Origin: Temnothorax longispinosus
Taxonomy: Eukaryota > Arthropoda > Insecta > Hymenoptera > Formicidae
Assembly: GCF_030848805.1 (NCBI RefSeq)
Contig: NW_027269925.1
Location: 400,072-464,071 of the forward strand
DNA length: 64,000 bases
Reading direction: 5' to 3'
Made by a program: the position numbers and the translations under genes. The notes under the pieces were generated by a model, which saw nothing but the letters and a program-made list of their open reading frames with translations, was not told where the DNA came from and did no database searches. The first letter of the stretch is position 1; each line of letters starts with the position of its first letter. Positions 10,908 through 21,693 of the stretch are shown piece after piece.

Positions 10908-12327
10908 TTAGAAATCGTCGAGTAAACCTTTTTCCCACTGCCAGGGTACTGCCCCGCTGTTTTCGAAATATGCAGCGAAATCGTCTCGACTTCTAGAGGC
11001 AATTCGGGCGTGGGCGTTAGTTCTGCCTGCGTCGTTCACTTCTTGTAATGCACCGTTTATCGCGGCTCTCTCTTTGTTGAGCATGCCTATATAATACCTT
11101 TCAGAGAGTGGCAATTTGTTTTCTTTTTGGATAATAAAATTATGCAAGCATATAGTCGCTTGAACAATTTTGACTGCAGTAGAAACAGATGCAATTATCG
11201 ATCGACGATAAATTCGCCATTTTGCTACCAAAATGCCGAAAGCGCTTTCAATCATTCTTCGTGCTCGACTGAGACGGTAATTGAATATCTTTCTTTGACG
11301 GTTCAGAAGTCCGCTTCGTGGATACGGTCGCATCATGTAACGAATCAAAGCGAATGCCTCATCCGCTACTAACACAAACGGTAATGCGGGCCCAGAAGCT
11401 TCAATCGGTCTCGGTTCTGGCAAATTCATTTGGTTTCTTTCGAATCGTTGGCCAAAGTTTGAATGCGCGAAGATACCGCCATCGCTCTGTCTGCCTTCCG
11501 CACCAATGTCAACTAGTGTGAAACAGTAGTTGGCATCACAAACCGCTAGTAAACTGATGCTGTGATTTCCCTTGTAATTGAAGAATTTTGAGCCGCTGCG
11601 AGGAGGTGACTGAAATTAAAAATTACAATTTTTATCTCTTAAAGTAAATATAAAATACATTATCTTAACATCGACTCACCTGTATTACTACGTGCTTCCC
11701 ATCTATCGCACCAATACAGTGCGGAAAATTCCACTTCGTCTCAAAATCATTCGCGATTTTCAACCAATTCTCTTCATTTATTTCAGGGAAAACTGATTCG
11801 TGGAGAGTATTCCATAATACTTCGCATGTCTCAGAAATAATTTTTGAGACAGTGCTTATTCCAATTCGAAAAGCATAAGCAATTGAAGCCATAGTGTTCC
11901 CAGACGCTAAATAACGCAGGCATACTAAAAGCCGGGTACGGGCTGGTATTGGATCTCGGACGACACATTGTTTTTCAATAAATAGCCCAACAATGACCAT
12001 TAACTTATCAAACATCTCTCTGGACATTCTAGTATAATTGTAGAACATTTCGTGGTCTTGAAATTCCATTTCTCTGACCAAATTTTCACTGGCACCCTGG
12101 AATAACCTTTGTTTTTTTCTGAATATCGGGCGCACCCATATTCTGTGACGAGCGTTTTCCTCTTGCAACATCATCATTTTCCATATTATAAACAGTTTTA
12201 GTATACGACGTTTCCCAACTTTCCGTTGTTGACGCGTTTGTTTCATCTTCTTCCACTTTAGCCATCGTTTCCATATAACGATTAATATCAGGTCAGGATC
12301 TATTTGATTCAATTCCATCTTGTACAT
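10908..12327 (-). CDS. PIF/Harbinger DDE transposase (DDE_Tnp_4 type), two exons
   Basis: Exon 1 (12327-11680) ends VVIQ at a CAG/GTGAGT donor. Exon 2 (11610-10908) starts after TTTCAG with SPPRSGSKFFNYKGNHSISL and runs to DDF-stop. They join in phase 0 with no internal stop, giving about 450 codons. Seen in order: a helix-turn-helix (RTRLLVCLRYLASGNTMASI, STVSKII), first catalytic D in CIGAIDGKH, second D in VDIGAEGRQSDGGIF, and E in RARRMIESAFGILVAKWRIY. This is the nuclease half of the two-protein Harbinger system; the partner is a MADF/Myb-like protein. The N-terminus before RHRIWVRPIFRKK is uncertain: an overlapping frame (12274-12086, METMAKVEEDETNAS) looks more natural, suggesting a frameshift near 12150. 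The DDE core looks intact. Confidence 0.85.
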
Positions 12328-12379
12328 TAAATCAACTGTTTAATCTGGAGATCACACGGTATCCTCACTACTTTCCCAC

Positions 12380-12440
12380 TCACGCAGAATACTGGGGTTT
12401 GTCGGGGTATATCTAAATCGTAGTCAGCAGTTTGTAATGG
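12380..12440 (-). pseudogene. Relic of MADF-BESS exon 4 beside the transposase
   Basis: The minus strand reads TTTTCAGGACCATTACAAAC and then TGCTGACTACGATTTAGATA. This is nearly identical to exon 4 of the MADF-BESS gene, with its acceptor, at 3430-3485. It lies immediately upstream of the transposase start. It shows that the transposase and the 2434-4050 MADF gene derive from the same element family. Confidence 0.75.
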
Positions 12441-12859
12441 TCCTGAAAATTAGACAGCAATGTTATTGCTGCGATACACATATTTCGATACGTTATTATC
12501 GATATTATAAATCATTCACCATTAAGTCCACATTAACAATAAATTTGTTCAACGTGATTCACGCTGGTTCGCTCTGTGATGGTGATTATCCCATTTTAGC
12601 ATATCAGACTGAAAGTATATATTACAATAAAAATATCTTACATGTAGAGTTTTTATTTTCACAAATTTAGAGAGCACATTCTCTTATATATATATAAAAT
12701 ATAATTGTATAAATTATTTGAATAATAACATATTTTATATGTAAATCTTACATCATATGGCAATTTTCTTCATGTCATCTGGTGAAGGTTGAGATGAAAG
12801 AACACTCATAACCTCCGAGTCTGGCATAACCAATTTCAAGTGCAGATGCAGAGAGAGAA

Positions 12860-13052
12860 GTTACGTCATTTTCTAGCCTAGGTTTACATGGAGCGTATTT
12901 CGCGCAATGCGTAAGTTGCGAGAACCAATCGCAAATCAGTTTTGTATTTCTGTTGAAGGATACAACGGTAACTCTGATCTCCAATTGGTTGTATTAGTTA
13001 CGCATTGCGCGAAATACGCTCCATGTAAACCCAGGCTAGAAAATGACGTAAC
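12860..13052. mobile_element. Palindromic MITE
   Basis: A near-perfect inverted repeat with arms of about 55 bp. The left arm begins GTTACGTCATTTTCTAGCCT and continues through GGAGCGTATTTCGCGCAATG. The right arm is its reverse complement and ends at 13052. About 80 bp of non-repeated sequence separate the arms. The motif AGAGAAGTTACGT also occurs in inverted orientation slightly outside (12854 and 13082), so true ends may lie a little further out. No TSD was settled. Confidence 0.7.
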
Positions 13053-13140
13053 CTTGATGCATCATGTACGTAACTTCTCTTAAATCACTAGGATACGCAG
13101 GTTACGCTTTACGCAAGTTACGTCGCATGTAACGGCACCC

Positions 13141-13385
13141 TGACAGATATACCAAAGAAAGTTAAATTTTCTTTCATGACGGATGAATATAGTCTCGCTG
13201 GAATGGTCAATTTTAAAGCACCTGCAAAGCAAACCACACATTCAACGGATCAAGATATTGGACACTACACCGCTATTAGTTATCGACATAATAAATGGAT
13301 ACAGTATGACAACTGCAAAGATGCAAAAAAAGTTTTAAATGAGAATTATATTGCTAGTCCACATGTTATTTTGTATACTGCATAG
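13141..13385 (+). pseudogene. C-terminal fragment of a ubiquitin-specific-protease-like domain
   Basis: The frame open from about 13141 reads LTDIPKKVKFSFMTDEYSLA, then DIGHYTAISYRHNKWIQYDN and ASPHVILYTA before the stop. The G-H-Y-T-A box with the following W-x-x-Y-D-N is the histidine box of USP-type (C19) deubiquitinases, and the final VILYTA strand is typical. The Cys and finger regions are absent, and the fragment starts next to transposon end-like sequence (13096-13143). It may be the last exon of a longer gene whose other exons are outside the window, or a captured piece. Confidence 0.55.
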
Positions 13386-13498
13386 TAATTTTATAGAAAA
13401 GTACATTAATATGTTTAATAATTTCTTTGGAATTTTTGATATAATTTTTTAGAAGTAATATATAACATGAAAATTTTACAAATTGCTTGTTAACAATA

Positions 13499-13543
<45 letters not shown>

Positions 13544-14510
13544 ATTCTAACATATATGTATACTGTTAACATAAGTAATTTGCAAAATTATCATTGTATA
13601 TATTACTTCTAAAAAATTATATTAAAAGCTTTAAAGAAATTATTAAACATTAATACATTGCGTTCGCGCAATGATCATATGAGAGCGTGAACGATCAATC
13701 ATATACAGCAAGTAAAATGCGTTCGTGGAATGATCTTGTAAACTCGTGAACTGCATTTATTATTATATAATCTTTTTTTATGTATTTGTTATTTAGAAAC
13801 TTTTGGTTAAATTAGCGTTCGCGTAATATTTACAAGTGAAATTCATATCATGAACTGTAATTGATACTAGGTAATCATAAACAGTAGTAAAATTCATAAT
13901 TAGTGTCAATAAAGAGCGCTGAATTACTGTTTTTTAAATATCTTAACATAGTTATTAAATTTATATTTATTAAATCATATTTTTTACTTTTATTTATACA
14001 ATTATGTTCTATTTATATAATATCTTAACCTTTTATTTAATATTTATATTTATTTAATCTTTTTCTGTATAACAACATTTATAAACTGTATAAGTAATTA
14101 GTTAAATAATTATATAAATTTATATAAATATATAATTTTTTTATTTGATGTTATCTAAATAATGTAGGTATTGCTTATGTAATATGCAAAGTAATCAGCA
14201 ATCTTCCACAGACACTTTTTATATATACTTAAGCGTTCGCGCAATGACTGCACAGGAGCGTGAACTGCAATATTTATATACTTGTTTATTCTGTACATAA
14301 TGTATAAGAAATAAATAAAGTACAGATAAATGAAATGTTTACCTTTTTATTTGTGTCTTAATTTATACCTTTTGCCTTTATCCTTTCTATTAATTATTCA
14401 ATAACATATCAACTTCTTTAATACTTATATGACTACTTGTTAAACTATAATTTTTGCAAATCTAATTATTCTTTATTTTAAGAATACAGAATAACTGTTT
14501 TTTTTTACTT
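13386..14510. repeat. AT-rich non-coding region with four copies of a GCGTTCG...GTGAAC motif
   Basis: I see no gene here. A (TA)n tract occupies about 13498-13539. A unit of the form GCGTTCGCGCAATGA, then 10-15 variable bases, then GAGCGTGAAC and an AT-rich tail, recurs at about 13661, 13720, 13816 and 14233, with decreasing fidelity in the third copy. In an otherwise extremely AT-rich background these CpG-containing units stand out. Confidence 0.5.
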
Positions 14511-14550
14511 GAGAGAGAGAGAGAGGGAGGGAGGGAGGGAGGGAGGGAGG

Positions 14551-14616
<66 letters not shown>
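14511..14616. repeat. (GA)n / (GGGA)n microsatellite
   Basis: About 105 bp of GA dinucleotides interrupted by a block of seven GGGA tetramers near 14524-14552. Any open frame through it encodes only Ser/Leu/Pro and is not meaningful. Confidence 0.95.
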
Positions 14617-14618
<2 letters not shown>

Positions 14619-15079
14619 CTGTACTCATGTATTCATTTTCATATTTAAAATCATAAAACAATCATAATTTAATCATAAAATTTTTACTACATCTGTAAAA
14701 TACAGTCTAAATAGGCTATCAGTTAACAAATATAAACGTGATTTTAACATATTAAAAAAAATAGTAATGGGTTAATAAATTAATTGAGACATTAAGTATA
14801 ACTAAAATAACAATTATGAAAAAATATAAAAACCTTAAAATTATAAAAAAAGGGTGCGGACCGTGCAAGAGCAAGATATCTTTATTATTATATATTTAGT
14901 TTTAAAAAAACTAAAGGAATCATTCTTGCGAGATATTTTTTCGAGGAATAACTTTTTTCCTAATTGTATTTATAAAATATGTATGTAATAAATGCACACA
15001 ATTACAATTTATTAATTTATTTAAAGTTATGTAGTATATATAAAAATATAAAATTTATAAAATATTAAAAACAGATAGT

Positions 15080-15556
15080 TTAAGATAAATAAAGATTTTT
15101 CGGATAAATAATTATCTGATGGTTGCCATAGCCATAGCCATGGCCACGGCCACGGCCACGGCCACGACCGCGACCACGATCGATACCGCGGCCGCGACCA
15201 CGGTCGCGACCACGACCACGACCACGACCACGATCGCGTCCGTGACCGCGACCACCATAAATATATCGGCCTCGTCCTAACTCCGCTCGAATTTGGTTTC
15301 TTATCAACTCCAATATCTGCGCATTTTGCGGGTGCAGCTGCTGTTGTTGCCCCTGTTGTTGTCCTTGTTGTTGTCTCTGTTGTTGTCCCTGTTGTTGTCC
15401 CTGTTGTTGTTCCTGTAGCTGCTGTTGAGGATTCTCATTCTCTGCAATTGTCACAGTAAGCAAACGATCTTTTCTGCGCTGTATACATTTCGCGCGAGAG
15501 CGCTGCAATGCCGCTTTTCCCGGTCGTCTCCGTAATGTTATGCCTATATTGGACAT
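15080..15556 (-). CDS. Low-complexity Gln-rich / Arg-Gly-rich small protein
   Basis: A 158-codon open frame from ATG at 15556. Residues about 1-45 are basic and non-repetitive (MSNIGITLRRRPGKAALQRS, AKCIQRRKDRLLTVTIAENE). About 45-75 are Gln-rich with GQQQ repeats. About 75-95 are again ordinary sequence (QNAQILELIRNQIRAELGRG). About 95-145 are RG/DRG repeats, ending in YGYGNHQIIIYP. RG-rich tracts bind RNA in many proteins, but I recognise no family here. The two different low-complexity tracts lie in one uninterrupted frame flanked by normal-looking sequence, which argues for coding. Simple hexamer expansion could also produce it. No neighbouring gene suggests a role. Confidence 0.4.
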   Translation of the reverse strand: MSNIGITLRRRPGKAALQRSRAKCIQRRKDRLLTVTIAENENPQQQLQEQQQGQQQGQQQRQQQGQQQGQQQQLHPQNAQILELIRNQIRAELGRGRYIYGGRGHGRDRGRGRGRGRDRGRGRGIDRGRGRGRGRGRGHGYGYGNHQIIIYPKNLYLS

Positions 15557-15803
15557 AAATTATAACGTATTTTAAGTCTCAAAAATAACGTCTAAAAATG
15601 CTATTAATAAAGTAATAAACGTAAACTGATTAAGTAGACCGTACACGAAACTTCTTTAATACGTAATTTATATTAGGATTTTGCATAAATATAATTCAAT
15701 AAAAACATAACATTAAGAATCCGAAGCAACATGTTATACACAACAAAGATGATTATTTATAATAATCAGTCATCAAAAAAGTCAAAAATATAATATTGAA
15801 ACG

Positions 15804-16133
15804 ATGCAAATATACAATTATTATTATAACATATATACCTTTATCATCCAACATGGAAGCGTCATTCCAATCAATGGAACCCGTGGCGTTTGCCATGAGC
15901 TAAGCTTTATCACTTTCGACGTAAGGAGATACGAATGCCAAACAACTCCTAAAGGAAGTGTGTGTACCTGTAAACCGGGTTATAAATTACAAAATAATAA
16001 TCGCACTTGCAAAGACATCGACGAGTGTCAAATTTATGGCATATGCGATCAAGAATGTATACATTCTACAGGATCGTATAAATGCCAGTGTCAAGAGGAT
16101 TACCTGTTTAAGGGGGGAGACTCGTCTCTTTGA
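15804..16133 (+). pseudogene. EGF-like domain fragment of an LDL-receptor-family protein
   Basis: Reads CQTTPKGSVCTCKPGYKLQN, NNRTCKDIDECQIYGICDQE and CIHSTGSYKCQCQEDYLF. This is one partial and one calcium-binding EGF module (the DIDEC motif) with regular Cys spacing, as found between YWTD propellers in LRP/LDLR/vitellogenin-receptor proteins. The upstream part (GVCHELSFITFDVRRYE) is degraded and lacks Cys residues. The frame runs into unrelated sequence after YLFKGG and stops. No signal peptide, other modules or clear splice sites are seen, so this is a displaced or captured exon. Confidence 0.65.
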
Positions 16134-16136
16134 CCC

Positions 16137-17114
16137 CTTTTTTTGATAATTTTTTATAAAAAACTGAGAGTATTTATTGCTTTTAGTACTGTGAGCGTGA
16201 ATCGAATTGCAGCCTCATAGAACCGAACAAAAACCGTAAAAATGTCACACTGCATCGCACGCGCGTAATACAAAAAATTGATTTTTAACATATAACAATA
16301 ATTAACATATAAAGAAACATACTAGACAATTTGATACAGTTAATATTTATGACATACAATAAAACAATTATATGTAGTTATGTTGTAATTATAATTATAT
16401 TATGCAACTGTAACTATTATTCCAAAGACTAAGTACGTGTTTAGTAGAATAAAAATTACAGATAATACAATATTTATAAATACAACATAATTACATATAA
16501 TTATTATATTGTAGTCAGAAACAAGCAACAAAATCATATGTTGCATATTCCGGTAGGGCACGGTCCATAGAATATTTAAATAACAAAAAGACCCGAGCAA
16601 ATTCTTTTAGTTAGTTATTAGCCATCGAAGTCGTAGGTAAATATTGGTCGAAATTTAACGGTCGACGCGGAGATAAATTATTTGTTTATTTGCAGTTAGG
16701 GGCGAGCAACAAAATCATACGTTGTATATTCTGGTTGGGCACGGTCCATAAAATATTTAAATAACAAAAAGACCCGAGCAACAAATTCTTTTAGTTAGTT
16801 TTTAGCCATCGAAGTCGCGGATAACGGTCGAAGATGCAGTATTTATTAGTGGCATTGTTTACAGAACCTTATATTTCGAAAATTTGTTTACGCTATCTTA
16901 AAGCAACAAAAAAGCAACAAATTTTGGTGTATTGTTTTTTTGGGGACGACCCATAAATGCGACTGAAAAGAGTCAAAGAAATAGGACACGGGAGTCAGAC
17001 GATGAAACGTCACGTAGCGACAGCAGTAGCAGCAGCCGCAGCAGCGGTAGCGACAAACAAGAGAGATGGAGAAAGCATAAGACGCGACGCGCGCTCGAGT
17101 ACTGAGTAGCTCAA
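16137..17114. repeat. Non-coding region with a direct duplication upstream of the gypsy element
   Basis: About 113 bp starting GAGCAACAAAATCATACGTT (16701) is a diverged copy of 16521-16633. Both contain GGGCACGGTCCATA, a run AATATTTAAATAACAAAAAG, GACCCGAGCAA and TTTTAGCCATCGAAGTCG. It may be leader or LTR-derived sequence of the gypsy element; no LTR pair was found. A CAG/GCAGC-rich patch lies at 17021-17055. Confidence 0.5.
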
Positions 17115-17795
17115 GTGACAGGTAAAGCAAATAAGAATTCTAATTTAGACCTCGTCACTCTCCCGATGCGAGAAGCAATTAAGGGAAAACTGAATTTTCT
17201 ACTTGACTCCGGCGCCGCCATCACCTTCGTCAAAGTAGGAAAATTAAAAGATAAGACTAAAGTAAGAGAAAAGAAAATAGCGCTAACCGGCGTAACTGGA
17301 CATCAAATCTACACCCTCGGGAAAATACGAGCATCAGTACTAATAGGCAAGGAAATAATACGGCATACAATGTACGTAGTACGAGACGATTTCCCGGTGG
17401 ACTACGAAGGTATCCTGGGAATCGACTTCCTGAAAAAACACCAAACCGTGCCCAATCACGCCGAAAATATATTAAAAATCGGTACCGCGACATTTAAATT
17501 GCAGCCGTATCGAAAGTTTACCTTACCACCGCGTAGCGAGACAATAATATATGCGACAACCAACACAAATAAAGTAGGTATCGTAAGGGGTGAAGAGGTA
17601 ATCCCGGGAGTATTTATCGGTAACTGTATGGTAAAACCAATAGACTTTATCTATCCAATCAGCACAGTAAATGTTACTGAAAAGCCCGTCGAAATTATCA
17701 CACCGCATGTAACTCTGGAAGAGGTACCGGTGACTGACACGGCCGATAGAAGAGCGCGAATCCATTACGGAAAGACGCGAAAAATTACGCAGTAA
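17115..17795 (+). pseudogene. Gypsy aspartic protease region
   Basis: The protease active site appears as FLLDSGAAITFVKVGK near residue 31, followed by the second conserved element YEGILGIDFLKKHQ near residue 100. After that comes a linker toward the RT. Frame is lost near 17760: the segment preceding the RT is readable only in a different frame from about 17765. The ATG at 17115 is arbitrary, since gypsy protease is normally part of a Gag-Pol polyprotein. Confidence 0.8.
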
Positions 17796-18966
17796 ATTAA
17801 GAATAGAGCATTTAAATAACGAGGAAAGAGAAGCGTTAGAGCAAATATGCGATAATTACTGCGATGTATTCCATTTAGAGAACGACCAGCTAACATGTAC
17901 CCCAGCGGTAAAATATGAGATCCCGACGCGTGCAGATAGCGCGCCGGTGAACGTCCGACCTTATCGCCTGCCGGAGAAGCATAAGAAAGAAATAAATCGA
18001 CAAATTAACAAGATGCTAGAGGATGGAATTATCCGCCCTAGTACGAGTCCATGGAATTCCCCAATATTAGTAGTACCAAAGAAACCTGATGCTTCGGGAA
18101 AAATAAAATTTCGAATAGTTGTCGACTTCCGCAAGATCAACTACCTTACAATAGGAGACTCATTTTCATTGCCAAATATTGCAGAAATACACGACAAATT
18201 AGAAAAGGCAAAATATTTTACAACATTAGATCTCGCATCCGGTTACCATCAGATACCGATGCAGGAGAGAGATAAAAAGAAGACAGCATTTTTCACACCC
18301 AATGGACACTACGAATTTAACCGAATGCCTTTCGGATTAAAAAATGCGCCAAGAACTTTCCAGCGAGCTATAATAGCAGCACTAATGGGATTAGAAGGTA
18401 TCAAATGTCTCGTTTACCTCGACGATATCGTGATATACGGAGCAACCTTGGCCAAACACAACAGGCGCCTAATTGAAGTACTACAACGATTACGAAAATA
18501 TCGTGTCAAACTTCAACCAGATAAATGCAAATTCCTGCGTAAAAAAGTACTATATTTAGGGCATATTATTTCAGAAAATGGAATACTACCAGACCCTGAC
18601 AACATACAAGCAGTGATAAAGTACAAAACGCCTAAACGAGCAAAAAATGTCCAAACTTTTCTCGGACTTGCTGGTTACTATCAAAGTTGACAACTTTTCT
18701 AAAATTGCAAAACCTCGAAACATTAAAGGAAAAATTAACTACGGCACCCATATTAAATTACCCTGATTTTAGCCAAGAGTTCTTAGTAACTACAGACGCG
18801 TCCGACTACTCAATCGGAGCCGTGTTATCGAAAGGAACAGTAGGACAGGACAGACCGATAGCATGCGCTAGTAGAGTATTAAATAAGGCAGAGCAAAATT
18901 ATAATACGACGGAAAAAGAATTGTTAGCCATCGTATGGGCCGTAAAACATTTCAGGCCTTATGTAT
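17765..18966 (+). pseudogene. Gypsy reverse transcriptase and start of RNase H
   Basis: RT blocks in order: GIIRPSTSPWNSPILVVPKK, FRIVVDFRKIN, YFTTLDLASGYHQIPM, FNRMPFGLKNAPRTFQ, and the catalytic YLDDIVIYG. Near 18690, after LGLAGYY, roughly 50 codons that normally link to the RNase H are missing. The text resumes as LTTAPILNYPDFSQEFLVTT, then DASDYSIGAVLSKG and KELLAIVWAVKHFRPYV. It is cut at 18966 by the LTR insertion and continues at 26792. Confidence 0.85.
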
Positions 18967-21160
18967 TGTGACGTTGCGGCTCGCCGCACCGTCGCGGCGC
19001 CCCGCCGCCGTCACAAGGCGCGGAATTTCGCGCCCAAGGACGGACCAGGGAGGCAACGACGAGATCTCCAGGGGTCGTATTTAATCGCGTTTCCGCATTT
19101 TTATAACTTTTTTTTGTTTCTTTTTGCAATGTAATACGCGCGGCACCTCACCCACACCACGGCAAACCTTCGAGGGAGTACTTGGCGAAGGAAATCAAGG
19201 ACGATCGATAACCAAGGAGGGGTGGCAAACGCGGAAGCAGCAGAGATCGCGGGCTGGCGAGAGCAACGCGGCAGGCGGGCGGCACATGCGGCAGCGACGG
19301 ACGAGGCCGCCGACAGCGGGGCCCCAAGCGCTTGGGTAAACACCCCGCTTCAGCAAATGATCTCCACAAAACACCGACCCACGGGGTGGCTGGCCACCGC
19401 CCCAGGGTCAAACCGGAGGCACACCGGCACGAGCGAAGTTCCGTCCACCGCTAAGGACAAAAATTTGAGGAGTCGCATGCCGCCGAGGGACCGTTGCCCG
19501 CCCCCGAAGGATCTCGTATCGACAGCACTGCGCCGGGACACCGCGGGCTTGCAAGCTCGCGCTCGATTGGCTCGCGCGCCCCTCAGGAAGGGGTACCGTA
19601 TCGATTCCGCAATCGAGCGAGTCTAGCGTTTCACTCTCTGGTCGTCCGTCGGCACGATACGTTTTGTAAGATACGCGATAGCCACCCCGAGTCGGGTATT
19701 TCGATAATTGTCTGGCGGATCGAGGATCGTTGGAGGAAGGTGACGGCGAGGAGCCCAGGAGGAGGCATGTCACCGGTGAGGTTGCCCGTAAATCGCGTTA
19801 TGTAAAGCCACGACACCGCCCTCCGGTGCACGCTCTCGCTCGGGATAACGCATGTTAAGATCGAGTGTAATTTCGCGATCGATAACGAGAGCGAAGGGCC
19901 TCGGGATGGTATCGTGGCCGCGGAACCGTGGTACGAGCGTTATGGCGAATCCCTGGAGATCGCGATAGGCGTTAATGAGTTCGATATCGCGAGTATATTG
20001 CGTTGTCCTCGCGACCTTGGGGTACGGCCGCATACGGGCCGGTATTTCGTCAATTGCGTTACCGTTTCTTCGCGTCGGGAAATTCTTTTGTTCGAGCGTC
20101 GGTGTTAGCGTATCGATTTGTGTTCGGATCTCGTTATTACGGGTGATAATTGTGCTCTCGCGTTGAGAAACTTGCGTCCGGTAGTAATCGCGTTACGTCC
20201 TATGGCGTCCCGGCTCGTGATAATCTCGAATTTTGCGTTGGAATGTCGATGGCATTGTTAATCGCGGTCGAATGTCGTTCCCGCCAATTGATTAATTATG
20301 TTAGACTTGCGTTAAGAAATTACCGGCGTTCACACGCTTCGTGCGTTTAGATGTTACTCGCGTAGTTCTTCCTGGCGTTCCGTGGTTATTCGACGCGCAC
20401 TTCGAGTCAAAGGTGGTGTGGCCTAGAGACCCTCCAGGGAGAGACTGGCCAACACGCCGCCATTTGCATGCAAACAGGAAATAGGATTGTACGCGGCAAA
20501 AATTAAAGTGTACCAGTTTAAAATATCATATATATATATATATATATATATAAAAGTGTATATTATTTTAAATATAAAAATAACAAAACGCGATAAAAAA
20601 ATAATAAAACATTACTAAAGGAATTAGAAACAGATAAATAAGTGCTCAAATATTATTCGTGTGTATAGTTATAAAAGATTTCAAATAAAATACAAATATC
20701 TACACGGTTCTACTTTGGACATTTTTCAGTAAAAAATAAAAACAAAAAGAATTTAAATAACAAATCCAGCAATAATATTTTGTTAACAGCAATATTCTTC
20801 TATTAATAACTTGTATTACTTTTGCCTTTATTAACGGTATTAAATAAATAATTTAACAGTGCTTAGCTTTTATTTAAATGTTTATTATTCTTTCTATAAT
20901 TATGTACCTATTTTCAGAGCTATTATTGTATTTGTTAACAAAATATTACTTTAAGATTAAAAATAATTTTACTTGTTATAGATTGGTTAACAAAGAGCTC
21001 CCTATAATATTAAAAATAATGTAAACTTTATTGTAAAAATCAATATCTAATAAAATTATAATTCTGAAGTACAATCTATAATCAAAACTATAAAAAAAGT
21101 AAAGAACTATAAAAGAAGTAAAGATACACGAAAGAGAAATATATAATCAGTAAATAACCA

Positions 21161-21286
21161 AGACAGCACACATGTCCAAAAGCGGTACATAAGACGTGTA
21201 AAACATCTTTTAGACATCTTTTAAACGTCTTACGAAAAGATGGCTAAAAGACGTCTTATGTCCCGATTTTGGACATGGTGCTGTCT
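21161..21286. mobile_element. Short palindromic MITE inside the P element
   Basis: The left arm AGACAGCACACATGTCCAAA mirrors the right arm, which reads AGACAGCACCATGTCCAAAA on the minus strand. Both continue with a CATAAGACGT-type motif, and the centre holds repeated AGACGTCTTA/AGACATCTTT. About 126 bp. No TSD was resolved. Confidence 0.7.
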
Positions 21287-21553
21287 GAGTAATAAATCAC
21301 ATTATCGTTATTAATAGGTATATTTATTTGAAAAATTCCATTGATTGATGTTTTCACTCTTGCAAAATTGAACGCAATTTATTTGTTAGCTCCATCTAAA
21401 AAAGAAAAACAATTAAAATTACTTTAAATTAAATAGATATTTATAAATTAGATTTATTAATTAGATAATTATAAAGATGTTAAATGTTTATGACCATAGC
21501 ACTGAAGAAAGTCTGATAATAGGTGTGTTCATAAAAATAATAAAACAAACCTA

Positions 21554-21664
21554 GATAGCACAAAATATCCTAGAAGCATCCTAAATATGTCCTTGGACAT
21601 CCTGAAAAATGCTTCAGGATATCCTTCAGATATCCTGGAGGTCCCTAGGATATCTTATACTATC
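21554..21664. mobile_element. Second short MITE of related type
   Basis: Begins GATAGCACAAAATATCCTAG and ends with the inverted counterpart, GATAGTATAAGATATCCTAG on the minus strand. The interior consists of repeated GGATATCCT-like palindromes. It shares the AGCAC start with the MITE at 21161 and with the repeat-rich block at 47380. Confidence 0.6.
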
Positions 21665-21693
21665 AAGAAAATTATGAATTAAAATTACAAATT

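Noticed and set aside
19101..20350. Cluster of open frames on both strands in GC-rich DNA
   Set aside because: They lie inside the LTR insertion, are Arg/Ala/Pro-rich in all frames and match no domain; explained by high GC content.
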